The translations under genes and the position numbers were made by a program. The notes beneath the pieces are model-generated. The model was given only the letters and a program-made list of their open reading frames with translations. It did not search any database and was not told the DNA's origin. From positions 1-64,000 of the forward strand of contig CANQXK010000009.1 of assembly GCA_947627715.1 (NCBI GenBank): DNA of 64,000 nucleotides, given 5' to 3'. This document shows positions 20,227 through 28,358 of the stretch, in pieces (position 1 is the first letter of the stretch; every line of letters begins with the position of its first letter). Source of the stretch: an uncultured Oscillospiraceae bacterium. Its GTDB lineage: Bacteria; Bacillota; Clostridia; Oscillospirales; Oscillospiraceae.

Positions 20227-20253
20227 TACCATACCCGCGAAGCGGGGATGGTA
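20227..20253 (-). promoter_or_regulatory. Leader hairpin of the GT2-GtrA unit
   Basis: A 12-base stem with one mismatch (TACCATACCCGC at 20227-20238 and GCGGGGATGGTA at 20242-20253) has a 3-base loop. It lies inside the predicted leader RNA and is bracketed by two copies of an 11-base sequence (CTGCGGATATT near 20214-20224 and 20270-20280), the second overlapping the -10 box. It may be an operator or an RNA control element. Confidence 0.45.
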
Positions 20254-20277
20254 TATTCGCCATGTTTTTCTGCGGAT

Positions 20278-20307
20278 ATTATACCACCGCTGTGCCTTTC
20301 TTGTCAA
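20278..20307 (-). promoter_or_regulatory. Promoter of the GT2-GtrA unit
   Basis: On the minus strand TTGACA (20307-20302) and TATAAT (20283-20278) are perfect consensus boxes with an 18-base spacer. Confidence 0.8.
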
Positions 20308-20322
20308 TCTTCCCGCAGGTGG

Positions 20323-20351
20323 TGTACATTTCCCTCCGGGTGTGCTATACT
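20323..20351 (+). promoter_or_regulatory. Promoter of the MATE gene
   Basis: TGTACA (20323-20328) and TATACT (20346-20351) have a 17-base spacer, and TGC before the -10 makes it an extended -10. It starts 16 bases beyond the divergent -35 of the GT2 gene. Confidence 0.6.
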
Positions 20352-20419
20352 GTCCCGGCGAAAAGCCTGGACAGCGGCCCCGGCTGCGGTCCGAAAAAGC
20401 GAGAGAAAAGGGTCCTTTT

Positions 20420-21841
20420 ATGCTGAAAACACGCCGTTCCGCCTTCCCCTGGCGGGACTTTCTCCGTTCTCTCGCCGCCGTGGGCATCCCGGTGGCGGTG
20501 CAGAACCTGTTGACCACCACGGCCTCCATGGTGGACACCATGATGGTGGCCCCCCTGGGGGAAAACGCCGTGGGGGCGTTGGGCCTGTGCGCCCAGTTCT
20601 CCTCCCTGATGTTCTCCTGCTACTGGGGCTTCGTGGGGGGCGGGATGCTGTTCTTCGCCCAGTACTGGGGGGCGCGGGAGGACGACGGCATCGACAGGAG
20701 CTACGGCCTCACCTGGGTGTGCATGATGACCGTAGCCCTCCTCTTCTGCCTGCTGGCCTCCGCCGCGCCGGGGGTGGTGATGGGCCTCTACACCGACAAG
20801 GCCGCCATCCGCGCCATCGGCGTGCAGTATCTTCGGATCGTGGGCTTCGCCTACCCCCTGCAGGTCTGCTCCATGGCCATGAGCGCCCTTCTGCGGGCCA
20901 CGGAGCGGGTCAGGATCCCCATGATCGCCTCCGTGGCCTCCGTGGCGGTCAACATCTTCCTCAACTGGGTCTTTATCTACGGCAAGCTGGGGGTCCCCGC
21001 CATGGGCATCCGGGGCGCGGCCCTGGCCACCACCGCTGCGGCGGCGGTGAACGTGGCCTCCATCTACCTGATGGCGAAGCTCCGGGGCTACCCCTACCTC
21101 TTCCATTTCCGCGCCCATTTTCGCTGGACGCGGGGCCACGTGCGAAATTTCCTCCAAAAGTGCTTCCCCATCATCCTCAACGAGCTGTTCCTCGGCGTCG
21201 GCAACATGATCATCAACGTCACCCTGGGCCGCCAGCCGGAGGCGGTGATCAACGGGCTTGCGGTGTTCCGCACCCTGGAGGGGCTGATCGTGGGCTTCTT
21301 CGCCGGCTTCTCCTCCGCCGCCTCGGTGCTGGTGGGCGCTTGCGTGGGAGCGGGGGAGCTGGAGACCGCCTATCAGCGGGCCAAACGGCTCGTCTATCTG
21401 TGCAGCGGCATCCTCTTTGCCGTGGGGCTTGCCGTCCTCGGCCTGCGGCGGCCCATCCTCACGGCCATGGGCCTGTCCGGCCCGTCCTTCGAGGCCGGGA
21501 CGCGGTTCCTCGTCATCTACGTCTTTGTGGCCCTCATCCGCATGGGCAACTGGATCATGAACGACACCTACCGGGCCAGCGGCGACGCCGTCACCGGGAC
21601 GGTCCTGGAGCTGATCGCCATGTACGCCATGGTGGTCCCCGCCGTGCTGCTGACGGGCTTTGTGTTCCGCCTGCCCTATTGGGCCATCTTCCTGTGCTGT
21701 TACTGCGACGAGCCTGTTCGCTATGTCCTCATGCAGCTGCACCTCTACTCCGGGCGGTGGATCCGCCCCGTCACCACGCTGGGCGTCAACGCCCTCCCCG
21801 CCTTCCGCTCCGCCCACGCCCCCAAAGCCTCGAAAAAATAA
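20420..21841 (+). CDS. MATE family efflux transporter
   Basis: This inner-membrane cation-coupled exporter has 474 residues and about twelve membrane helices in two MATE halves: VGIPVAVQNLLTTTASMVDT near the start and LNELFLGVGNMIINVTLGRQ at the start of the second half. Such proteins export drugs, metabolites or lipids; nothing here fixes the substrate. Start ATG 20420 follows AAAAGGG; a longer in-frame reading from 20342 overlaps the promoter and is rejected. It is divergent from the GT2-GtrA gene and ends at a strong terminator. The other MATE gene in this window (32003-33358) is more standard in sequence. Confidence 0.92.
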   Translation: MLKTRRSAFPWRDFLRSLAAVGIPVAVQNLLTTTASMVDTMMVAPLGENAVGALGLCAQFSSLMFSCYWGFVGGGMLFFAQYWGAREDDGIDRSYGLTWVCMMTVALLFCLLASAAPGVVMGLYTDKAAIRAIGVQYLRIVGFAYPLQVCSMAMSALLRATERVRIPMIASVASVAVNIFLNWVFIYGKLGVPAMGIRGAALATTAAAAVNVASIYLMAKLRGYPYLFHFRAHFRWTRGHVRNFLQKCFPIILNELFLGVGNMIINVTLGRQPEAVINGLAVFRTLEGLIVGFFAGFSSAASVLVGACVGAGELETAYQRAKRLVYLCSGILFAVGLAVLGLRRPILTAMGLSGPSFEAGTRFLVIYVFVALIRMGNWIMNDTYRASGDAVTGTVLELIAMYAMVVPAVLLTGFVFRLPYWAIFLCCYCDEPVRYVLMQLHLYSGRWIRPVTTLGVNALPAFRSAHAPKASKK

Positions 21842-21857
21842 AACGTCCTGCCCGCGC

Positions 21858-21891
21858 AAAAAAATTCTCGCCTTTCGGCGAGAATTTTTTT
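21858..21891 (+). terminator. Bidirectional terminator between MATE and macro-SEFIR genes
   Basis: TTCTCGCC/GGCGAGAA with a 4-base loop is flanked by A7 and T7. It can end the MATE transcript and face the minus-strand gene ending at 21944. Confidence 0.85.
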
Positions 21892-21943
21892 GGACTACCT
21901 TGGCACGTTCAAACTCCGGCATACTATTGAAGCAACCGCACGA

Positions 21944-22942
21944 TCACTTTGTATCATGTGATTTTTCCTTCTCCAATTTTTCTTTAATAAAATCCGGGAT
22001 CTCTCCAATCTGAGGTTCTATGTCGCAATCGAACAAATTGAGCAGCAGGTCATTAAATCCTTTATTCGCCTGATTCTCGTCAGACCAATCTAACGCATAT
22101 CTTGATCTGACATAAATCGGCAAACTCTGATCTATATTCTCACTTCTAAGTATGGCAATATATTTGTTTTGTTCAGGCCTTGACAGCATATCTCCCTGGA
22201 TTATCATTGTTTCCCATCCAACGCCGCCTTTTCTGTTGTCGGCCTTTTCGGCGTAATATTGATCGCAAATAAGCAACACCTTATCTGCCATTAACAATTC
22301 ATTTGTCATCCACTGCGGCAAATCAAACCCCGGTTTGAGATGGAATATGTCGATTCGGGCGTTGACTCCACTTCTACGCAATTTGCACGCGAAATCTCTC
22401 ACCCACTCCCTGTTTTTTGGGTCAGTCCCGGTATAGCTTATAAATACTCTCGGATTTGTGATACTGTTACGCTCCGCCGCGGTTTTGCTGGATAATTCGG
22501 AGTATATTTCCTCCGAGAACGCATAAACACATAACAAAATTTGAGTGTCCTCTTCAAACACTTTTTTCATTACTTCAAAAGATTTTTTTGCAGACAGGCC
22601 GCCCGCGCCGGTTCCGAGTAATGGTATATTAACCTTTTGGAGAGAGTCGTTTTGGCAGCGAAGTTTGATTGTACGCAGGATATTTTCTATGACCTCTTCC
22701 GTTGTTATACCGCCATACGCATCAACAGAAGCGGCGTAACCCACCAATGAAGCATTGGGGTAGGTCCCTGTGTTTTGAACAAAACAGACTTCTCCCGTAG
22801 GGATCGCCTTGCGATAGTATGGCAATCCATTCCCCGTAAGTTCTCTCAGTATGGTCCACGATACGCTGCCGGAGTTACTACACGGAATTATAATCAAATC
22901 GCATTTTGAATTAAAGATACTGCCCTTTATCAGCTCCAACAT
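21944..22942 (-). CDS. Macro domain fused to SEFIR/TIR-like domain (putative NAD-linked immune protein)
   Basis: Residues 1-145 form a macro domain, a fold that binds ADP-ribose: KGSIFNSKCDLIIIPC at the start and PLLGTGAGGLS (107-117) as the phosphate-binding loop. Residues 164-305 form a SEFIR/TIR-like domain: PRVFISYTGTD, FHLKPGFDLPQWM, KVLLICDQYYAEKADNR and GGVGWETMI, where Glu244 is the likely catalytic acid if it is an NADase. Macro and TIR parts are joined or paired in NAD-based anti-phage systems such as Thoeris. The gene is clearly more AT-rich than its neighbours, stands alone and lies next to tRNA genes, all signs of transfer. GAGAGGG precedes ATG 22942. Defence is inferred; no partner gene is seen. 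Confidence 0.82.
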   Translation of the reverse strand: MLELIKGSIFNSKCDLIIIPCSNSGSVSWTILRELTGNGLPYYRKAIPTGEVCFVQNTGTYPNASLVGYAASVDAYGGITTEEVIENILRTIKLRCQNDSLQKVNIPLLGTGAGGLSAKKSFEVMKKVFEEDTQILLCVYAFSEEIYSELSSKTAAERNSITNPRVFISYTGTDPKNREWVRDFACKLRRSGVNARIDIFHLKPGFDLPQWMTNELLMADKVLLICDQYYAEKADNRKGGVGWETMIIQGDMLSRPEQNKYIAILRSENIDQSLPIYVRSRYALDWSDENQANKGFNDLLLNLFDCDIEPQIGEIPDFIKEKLEKEKSHDTK

Positions 22943-23221
22943 TTTTTACAGCCCTCTCTCTTTCTAAAAATACCGGCCTGAGAGCGAAAAACAGATCGGC
23001 TTTGATGAAAGCTCCTCTGCTAACTAAGTGTTTTAAGCCCGGCAGATTGTTACAACTTATTTATTCTTTTTTCACCCCTTCATGTCTTGGAGCCGCATAG
23101 CCCCGCCGCCGGACAGGTCGATCCATACACGATTTATACACGATACCCCCGCCTTCCGAAATCTGCCGGAAGAAGGAGATTGGGAGAGAAACCGTCAGGG
23201 TTCCTCTTCCAATTCGATCTT
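22943..23221. other. Gene-free stretch between macro-SEFIR gene and tRNA-Ser terminator
   Basis: I see no coding frame or RNA in these 280 bases. The left part is AT-rich like the macro-SEFIR gene. A short tandem repeat (ATACACGAT twice, near 23123-23143) is the only pattern. No convincing promoter for the macro-SEFIR gene was found. Confidence 0.5.
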
Positions 23222-23281
23222 CTCCTTCCGCGCCAAAAAAAAGCAGCCCATTCGGGCTGCTTTTTTTTGGCGCGGAAGGAG
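23222..23281 (-). terminator. tRNA-Ser terminator in a 28-bp perfect inverted repeat
   Basis: Arms 23222-23249 and 23254-23281 are perfectly complementary around the loop ATTC. The inner part is a normal terminator (GCAGCCC/GGGCTGC with A8 and T8) for the minus-strand tRNA-Ser. The outer 13 or so bases of the right arm are the 3' end of the tRNA gene itself, so the left arm is an inverted copy of that end. Confidence 0.85.
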
Positions 23282-23359
23282 GGATTTGAACCCTCGCACG
23301 CGGTTTAGACGTCTACTCCCTTAGCAGGGGAGCCCCTTCGGCCACTTGGGTACTTCCGC
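23268..23359 (-). tRNA. tRNA-Ser (GCT)
   Basis: On the minus strand the acceptor arm GCGGAAG (from 23359) pairs with CTTCCGC, followed by G and an encoded CCA ending at 23268. The anticodon loop CTGCTAA gives GCT. The long variable arm and GGTTCAAATCC T arm fit class II tRNA-Ser. Confidence 0.95.
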
Positions 23360-23428
23360 AAATTATGAACTTTTTAGAGGTATTTTATCACTTTCTCCCC
23401 CACAAATGCCTGAAAAATCGGACATTTG

Positions 23429-23517
23429 TGGCGGAGAGAGTGGGATTCGAACCCACGGGCGGTTGCCCGCCGACGGTTTTCAAGACCGCTCCGTTATGAC
23501 CGCTTCGGTATCTCTCC
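23429..23517 (-). tRNA. tRNA-Ser (TGA)
   Basis: On the minus strand GGAGAGA (from 23517) pairs with TCTCTCC, then G and an encoded CCA ending at 23429. The loop CTTGAAA gives anticodon TGA; the variable arm is long and the T arm has GGTTCGAATCC. It lies 69 bases before tRNA-Ser(GCT) and shares its promoter. Confidence 0.95.
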
Positions 23518-23533
23518 AAACCGATGCCATAGT

Positions 23534-23562
23534 ATCTTAACATATCCTTTCGGCTTTGTCAA
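23534..23562 (-). promoter_or_regulatory. Promoter of the tRNA-Ser pair
   Basis: On the minus strand TTGACA (23562-23557) and TAAGAT (23539-23534) have a 17-base spacer. Confidence 0.75.
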
Positions 23563-23607
23563 TCGAATCTTCTCATATTTTTCATGATTTTTGTGGCATT
23601 TCTTCAC

Positions 23608-23636
23608 TTGACTAACATACTGATAACGCCTATAAT
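23608..23636 (+). promoter_or_regulatory. Histidine operon promoter
   Basis: TTGACT (23608-23613) and TATAAT (23631-23636) have a 17-base spacer. The start codon follows only about 30 bases later, so there is no space for a T-box or attenuator. Confidence 0.8.
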
Positions 23637-23666
23637 AAGAAAAACGATTGTAATTGAGGGATTTTC

Positions 23667-24758
23667 ATGGCATTCACGCAGTTTTCCCCCATCACCGAGC
23701 GGGTCTTCCCGGCGCTGGAGACGCTTTGGGCGGGCCGGGGCTACACCCGCTACCGGGTGAGCCGGTTTGAGGAGTACGACCTCTACGCCTCGAACCGCAC
23801 CTTCATCACGGGCAGCTCCATTCTCACCTTCACCGACACGGACGGAAGGCTGATGGCCCTGAAGCCTGACGTGACCCTCTCCGTGATCCGCAACACCGCG
23901 CCCGGCGGCGCTCTGCGGAAGGTCTACTACTGCGAGAGCGTCTACCGCGCCCCGGACCCCGGCTCCGGCTTTTCGGAGATCCCCCAGGCGGGGCTGGAGT
24001 GCCTGGGACCGCTGACCCTCTTCGACGTGTGCGAGGTCATAACGCTGGCCGCCCGCAGTCTCGCGGCCCTGTCTGATAAGTACATCCTTGACGTGTCCCA
24101 TCTGGGACTTCTCAGCGGCTTTTTGGAGGATGCCGGGGTGGACGGCGCGCTGAGGCCGGAGCTTCTGCGGCTTGCCGGGGATAAGAACTCCCACGAGGCC
24201 GCGTCGATCCTGCGCAAAGCCGGGGCCTCCCTGCCTGTCATGGACACCTTTGACGCCATGATCCATCTGCGCGCCCCTCTGGAGGAGGCGGTGGGGAAGC
24301 TCTCCGCCCTGCCTCTGGGCGAGCACGCCGCCTCCGCCCTCTCCCAGCTTGCCCGCGCCGCCCGCGTGTTGCGGGGGGAGGACGGCCTTTATCTCGACCT
24401 CTCCCTTCGCTCTGACGAGCGGTATTACCAGGGCCTCGTGATGCGCGGCTACATCCCCGGCGTACCCACCGCCGTCCTGTCGGGGGGGCGGTACGACGGG
24501 CTGATGCGCCGCCTCCACCGGGAGGGCGGCGCCATGGGCTTCGCCATCTACTTAAATCTCCTTGAGCGCCTTGCCCCCCAGCCGGAGGACCTGGACGCGG
24601 ACGTGCTGGTCCTCCACGACGGCACGGACCCGGAGGGACTGACGCGGGCGGTGGCCGCCCTGGAGCGCGGCGGGCTTCGCGTCCGCGTTGACCGGGCGCG
24701 GCCGGAGGGCTTTCGGTACGGGAAGCTCATGCACTACGCGGGAGGTGAGCTGAAATGA
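23667..24758 (+). CDS. hisZ: ATP phosphoribosyltransferase regulatory subunit
   Basis: HisZ is a catalytically inactive relative of histidyl-tRNA synthetase that partners short-form HisG and gives it histidine control. The 363 residues show the class II synthetase core: SRFEEYDLYASN near 35-46, MALKPDVTLSVIR at about 69-81, YYCESVYRAP and YDGLMRRLHREGGAMGFA. The C-terminal anticodon-binding domain of a true HisRS is absent or very reduced, as expected. ATG 23667 follows GAGGGA. It is the first gene of the operon and overlaps hisG by 4 bases (ATGA). Confidence 0.95.
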   Translation: MAFTQFSPITERVFPALETLWAGRGYTRYRVSRFEEYDLYASNRTFITGSSILTFTDTDGRLMALKPDVTLSVIRNTAPGGALRKVYYCESVYRAPDPGSGFSEIPQAGLECLGPLTLFDVCEVITLAARSLAALSDKYILDVSHLGLLSGFLEDAGVDGALRPELLRLAGDKNSHEAASILRKAGASLPVMDTFDAMIHLRAPLEEAVGKLSALPLGEHAASALSQLARAARVLRGEDGLYLDLSLRSDERYYQGLVMRGYIPGVPTAVLSGGRYDGLMRRLHREGGAMGFAIYLNLLERLAPQPEDLDADVLVLHDGTDPEGLTRAVAALERGGLRVRVDRARPEGFRYGKLMHYAGGELK

Positions 24759-25393
24759 GCGAGATGCTCAACGTGGCCCTCCCCAAGGGCCGTCTGGGCG
24801 ACAAGGTGTACGCCCTCTTTGAAAAGGCCGGCTACGGCTGTGAGGAGCTGGCCGACCCCGGCCGCCGGCTGGTGTTCGAGTCCCCTGAGCACGGTGTGCG
24901 GTATTTCTACGTCAAACCCTCCGACGTGGCCATCTACGTGGAGCGCGGCGCGGCGGACATCGGCGTGGCCGGGAAGGACATTCTCCTTGAGTACACCCCC
25001 GACGTATACGAGCTTCTGGACTTCGGCATCGGCCGGTGCCGGATGTGCGTGTGCGGAAGGCCGGGCTTCCGGGACGACCCCGGAAGGACCCTGCGCGTGG
25101 CCACGAAATTCACAAAGATCACTCGCGACTACTACGCCGGCCTTGGCCGGAGCATCGACATGATCCACTTGAACGGCTCCATCGAGCTTGCGCCCATTCT
25201 GGGCCTCTCCGACGTCATCGTGGACATCGTGGAGACGGGGGCCACCCTCCGGGAAAACGGGCTGTGCGTCCTTTCGGAGGTCTGCGGGATCTCCGCCCGG
25301 TTCATCGCCAACAAGGTGAGCAGCCGGTTCAAATATGACGCCGTGACGGCCCTGACCGCGCGGCTGAGAGAAACGATCGAGGTAGAAAAATGA
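24755..25393 (+). CDS. hisG: ATP phosphoribosyltransferase, short form
   Basis: This enzyme starts histidine synthesis by joining ATP and PRPP to give phosphoribosyl-ATP. At 212 residues it is the short form that lacks the C-terminal regulatory domain and works only with HisZ, encoded just before it. Motifs include NVALPKGRLGDKV at the start, DIGVAGKDILLEY and the PRPP loop region DIVETGATLRENGL. The start overlaps the hisZ stop and the end overlaps hisD, both as ATGA, so translation is coupled. Confidence 0.97.
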   Translation: MSEMLNVALPKGRLGDKVYALFEKAGYGCEELADPGRRLVFESPEHGVRYFYVKPSDVAIYVERGAADIGVAGKDILLEYTPDVYELLDFGIGRCRMCVCGRPGFRDDPGRTLRVATKFTKITRDYYAGLGRSIDMIHLNGSIELAPILGLSDVIVDIVETGATLRENGLCVLSEVCGISARFIANKVSSRFKYDAVTALTARLRETIEVEK

Positions 25394-26670
25394 TCAAGCT
25401 GATGACGTTGGGCCAGGTGCCTGAGAGCGAGATCTTCTCCCGCGCGCAGGAGGTCCTGGACGTGTCCGGCCCCGTGGCCGAGATCATCAAGAACGTCCGG
25501 GAGCGCGGGGACGCGGCCCTGCGGGAGTACGCGGACAAATTTGACGGCGGCGCGCCGGAGCGCCTTGAGGTGACGAAGGAGGAGACGGACGCGGCCATCG
25601 CCTCGCTGGACCCCCGCTTTGTCCAGGTCCTGCGGGACGCGGCGGAGAACATCCGCCTCTTCCATGAAAAACAGCTGCGGGAGGGCTATTCCATCCGCCC
25701 GCGGGACGGCGTGGTCCTGGGCCAGCGGGTACACCCCCTGGAGAAGGTGGGCCTCTACGTCCCCGCCGGGACCGCCGCCCTGCCCTCCAGCGTCCTTATG
25801 AGCGCGGTGCCGGCGAAAATCGCCGGCTGCGGGGAGATCGTGGTGGTCACCCCCGCCAGGGGCGGCGTCGTGGCGCCTCAGATCCTGGCCGCGGCCAGGA
25901 TCGGCGGGGTCCACCGGGTATTCAAGACCGGCGGCGCCCAGGCCGTGGCCGCCCTGGCCTACGGCACCGAGAGCGTCCCGCGTGTGGACAAGATCGTGGG
26001 GCCGGGCAACGCCTATGTGGCCGAGGCCAAGCGGCAGGTGTTCGGGGCGGTGGCCATCGACATGATCGCCGGACCCAGCGAGATCCTCATTCTGGCCGAC
26101 CGCACCGCCGACCCGGAATTTGTGGCGTCGGACCTCCTGTCCCAGGCCGAGCACGACAGGAATGCCTCCGCGGTGCTGGTCACCGACTGCGCGGAGCTGG
26201 CCAAGGCCGTGCAGGCGCAGCTGGAGCGGCAGATCCCCCTGCTGTCACGCCGGGAGATCGCCCGCGCGTCCATTGACCGCAACGGGAAGATCATCGTCAC
26301 CGACGACCTGGGCCGGGCCATCGAGGTGGCCAACCGCATCGCCCCGGAGCACATGGAGATCTACACCGCCGATCCCATGTCCTACCTTGAAAGAGTCACC
26401 AACGCCGGGAGCGTCTTTGTGGGCGGGGCCACGCCTGAACCCGTGGGCGACTACTACGCCGGGTGCAACCACACCCTCCCCACCGGCGGCACGGCGCGCT
26501 TCTCCTCGCCGCTGAGCGTGGACGACTTTGTGAAGAAGTCCCAATATATGTACTACGAACCCTCCGCCCTTCTTAGGGAGGGCGCGGACATCGCGTATTT
26601 CGCCCACATGGAGGGGCTGGACGGCCACGCCGGGAGCGTGGAGCGCCGGTGCGCCAGGTGGAGCCGATGA
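25390..26670 (+). CDS. hisD: Histidinol dehydrogenase
   Basis: HisD performs the last two oxidations, histidinol to histidinal to histidine, using NAD and a zinc ion. The family signature region is clear (IDMIAGPSEILILAD), as are the metal/catalytic segment LLSQAEHDRNAS and the C-terminal NHTLPTGGTARF. Length is 426 residues, as usual. It overlaps hisG (25390-25393) and hisC (26667-26670) by 4 bases each. Confidence 0.98.
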   Translation: MIKLMTLGQVPESEIFSRAQEVLDVSGPVAEIIKNVRERGDAALREYADKFDGGAPERLEVTKEETDAAIASLDPRFVQVLRDAAENIRLFHEKQLREGYSIRPRDGVVLGQRVHPLEKVGLYVPAGTAALPSSVLMSAVPAKIAGCGEIVVVTPARGGVVAPQILAAARIGGVHRVFKTGGAQAVAALAYGTESVPRVDKIVGPGNAYVAEAKRQVFGAVAIDMIAGPSEILILADRTADPEFVASDLLSQAEHDRNASAVLVTDCAELAKAVQAQLERQIPLLSRREIARASIDRNGKIIVTDDLGRAIEVANRIAPEHMEIYTADPMSYLERVTNAGSVFVGGATPEPVGDYYAGCNHTLPTGGTARFSSPLSVDDFVKKSQYMYYEPSALLREGADIAYFAHMEGLDGHAGSVERRCARWSR

Positions 26671-27722
26671 GCGTCTTTCGTTCCTCCCGGTTCTCGCGGC
26701 TTGAACCCTATGTCCCCGGAGAACAGCCCCGTGAGCGGACATACATCAAGCTCAACACCAACGAGTCCCCCTATCCCCCCTCCCCCGCCGTGCTTCAGGC
26801 CGTCCGGCGGGCCTCCGAGACCCTGAACCTCTACTGCGACCCCACGGCCCTGCGGCTGCGGCAGGCGGCGGCCAGGGTCTACGGCGTGGAGCCGGAGGCG
26901 GTGCTGCCGGTCAACGGCTCGGACGAGATCCTGAACTTCGCCGTGATGGCCTTCTGCGACGGGCGCATCCCCATCGCCTGCCCGGAGATCACCTACGGCT
27001 TCTACCCGGTGCTGGCCGCCCTGCACGGCGTCAAGCTCCGGCAGGTCCCCCTGCGGGCGGACCTCACCGTGGACCACCGGGACTTTCTGAGCCAGAACTG
27101 CACCGTGATGATCGCCAACCCCAACGCCCCGACGGGCCTGGCCCTGTCGCTGTCGGAGATCGAGGAGATCGTCCGCTCCAACGAGAAGAACGTGGTGGTC
27201 ATCGACGAGGCGTATGTGGATTTCGGGGCGGAGAGCGCCGTGGCGCTCACGAAAAAATACCGCAATCTCTTAGTGACCCGCACCTTCTCCAAGTCCCACT
27301 CCCTGGCGGGGGCGCGGCTGGGCTTCGGCATCGCGGACCCCGGCCTTATCGCGGACCTGGCCGCCGTCAAGGACTCCACCAACCCCTACAACGTGAACGC
27401 CATGACCCAGGCGGCGGGGATCGCCGCCCTTGAGGACAACGGCTTTTACATGGAAAACTGCCGGAGGGTGGCCGCCACCCGCGATGAGACGGCGACGGCG
27501 CTGCGGGCCATGGGCTTTGAACTCACCGCCTCCGTCTCCAACTTCCTCTTCGCCCGCCACCCGGCCATCCCCGGCGAGGAGCTGTATGCAAAGCTTCGGG
27601 AGCGAGGGATCCTGGTGCGCCACTTCTCCACGCCGTCCATCGCCGATTACGTTCGGATCACCGTGGGGTCCCCCCGGGAGATGCAGGCGCTGGTGGAGGC
27701 CCTCCGGGAGATTCTGGCCTGA
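26667..27722 (+). CDS. hisC: Histidinol-phosphate aminotransferase
   Basis: HisC is a PLP enzyme (fold type I) that turns imidazole-acetol phosphate into histidinol phosphate with glutamate. Visible are NTNESPYPPSPAV at the N-terminus, NPNAPTGLALS, DEAYVDFG and the PLP-Lys motif TFSKSHSLAGARLGFG. I start at ATG 26667, which overlaps the hisD stop as ATGA and has GGAG upstream, giving 351 residues. A 48-base gap with its own RBS (AGGAGG) separates it from hisB. Confidence 0.96.
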   Translation: MSVFRSSRFSRLEPYVPGEQPRERTYIKLNTNESPYPPSPAVLQAVRRASETLNLYCDPTALRLRQAAARVYGVEPEAVLPVNGSDEILNFAVMAFCDGRIPIACPEITYGFYPVLAALHGVKLRQVPLRADLTVDHRDFLSQNCTVMIANPNAPTGLALSLSEIEEIVRSNEKNVVVIDEAYVDFGAESAVALTKKYRNLLVTRTFSKSHSLAGARLGFGIADPGLIADLAAVKDSTNPYNVNAMTQAAGIAALEDNGFYMENCRRVAATRDETATALRAMGFELTASVSNFLFARHPAIPGEELYAKLRERGILVRHFSTPSIADYVRITVGSPREMQALVEALREILA

Positions 27723-27770
27723 AACTGCGGGGCGTTTCCCGCGTCAAATCAAGCACAGGAGGTACACAAG

Positions 27771-28358
27771 ATGCGCAAGGCTGACATTGACCGCGCCACC
27801 GCCGAGACCCGCGTGACCCTCTCCGTGGGCCTGGACGGCACAGGCAAATACGACGTCTCCACCGGCGTGGGGTTTCTGGACCATATGCTGACGCTCTTCG
27901 CCGTCCACGGGCGGTTCGATCTCACCGTGAAATGCGCCGGGGACACCGGCGTTGACGATCACCACAGCGTGGAGGACGTGGGCATCTGCCTGGGGCGTGC
28001 CTTTCGGACCGCCCTGGGGGACCGGGCGGGCATCGCCCGCTACGCCCACGCCGTCATCCCCATGGACGAGGCGCTGGTGCTGTGCGCCGTGGACGTCTCC
28101 GGCCGGGGCGTCCTGGGCTTCGACCTCCCCGTCCCCGCGCAGAAGATCGGCGATTTTGACACAGAGCTTGTGGAGGAGTTCTTCACAGCCTTCGTGCGGG
28201 AGTCCGGCGTCACCGTGCATATCCGGGAGCTGGCGGGGCGCAACGCCCACCACATCGTGGAGGGGGCCTTCAAGGCGTTTGCCCGCGCCATGCGCCAGGC
28301 GGTGAAGGAGGACCCGGCGCTGGGCGGGGCCGTCCCCTCCTCCAAGGGCGTGCTGTGA
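27771..28358 (+). CDS. hisB: Imidazoleglycerol-phosphate dehydratase
   Basis: HisB removes water from imidazole-glycerol phosphate, a manganese-dependent step. The two half-sites are visible: FLDHMLTLFAVHG with DDHHSVEDVG, and later GRNAHHIVEGAFKAFARA. At 195 residues it is the single-function form, so histidinol-phosphate phosphatase must be encoded elsewhere; none is in this window. ATG 27771 follows AGGAGG. Confidence 0.97.
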   Translation: MRKADIDRATAETRVTLSVGLDGTGKYDVSTGVGFLDHMLTLFAVHGRFDLTVKCAGDTGVDDHHSVEDVGICLGRAFRTALGDRAGIARYAHAVIPMDEALVLCAVDVSGRGVLGFDLPVPAQKIGDFDTELVEEFFTAFVRESGVTVHIRELAGRNAHHIVEGAFKAFARAMRQAVKEDPALGGAVPSSKGVL

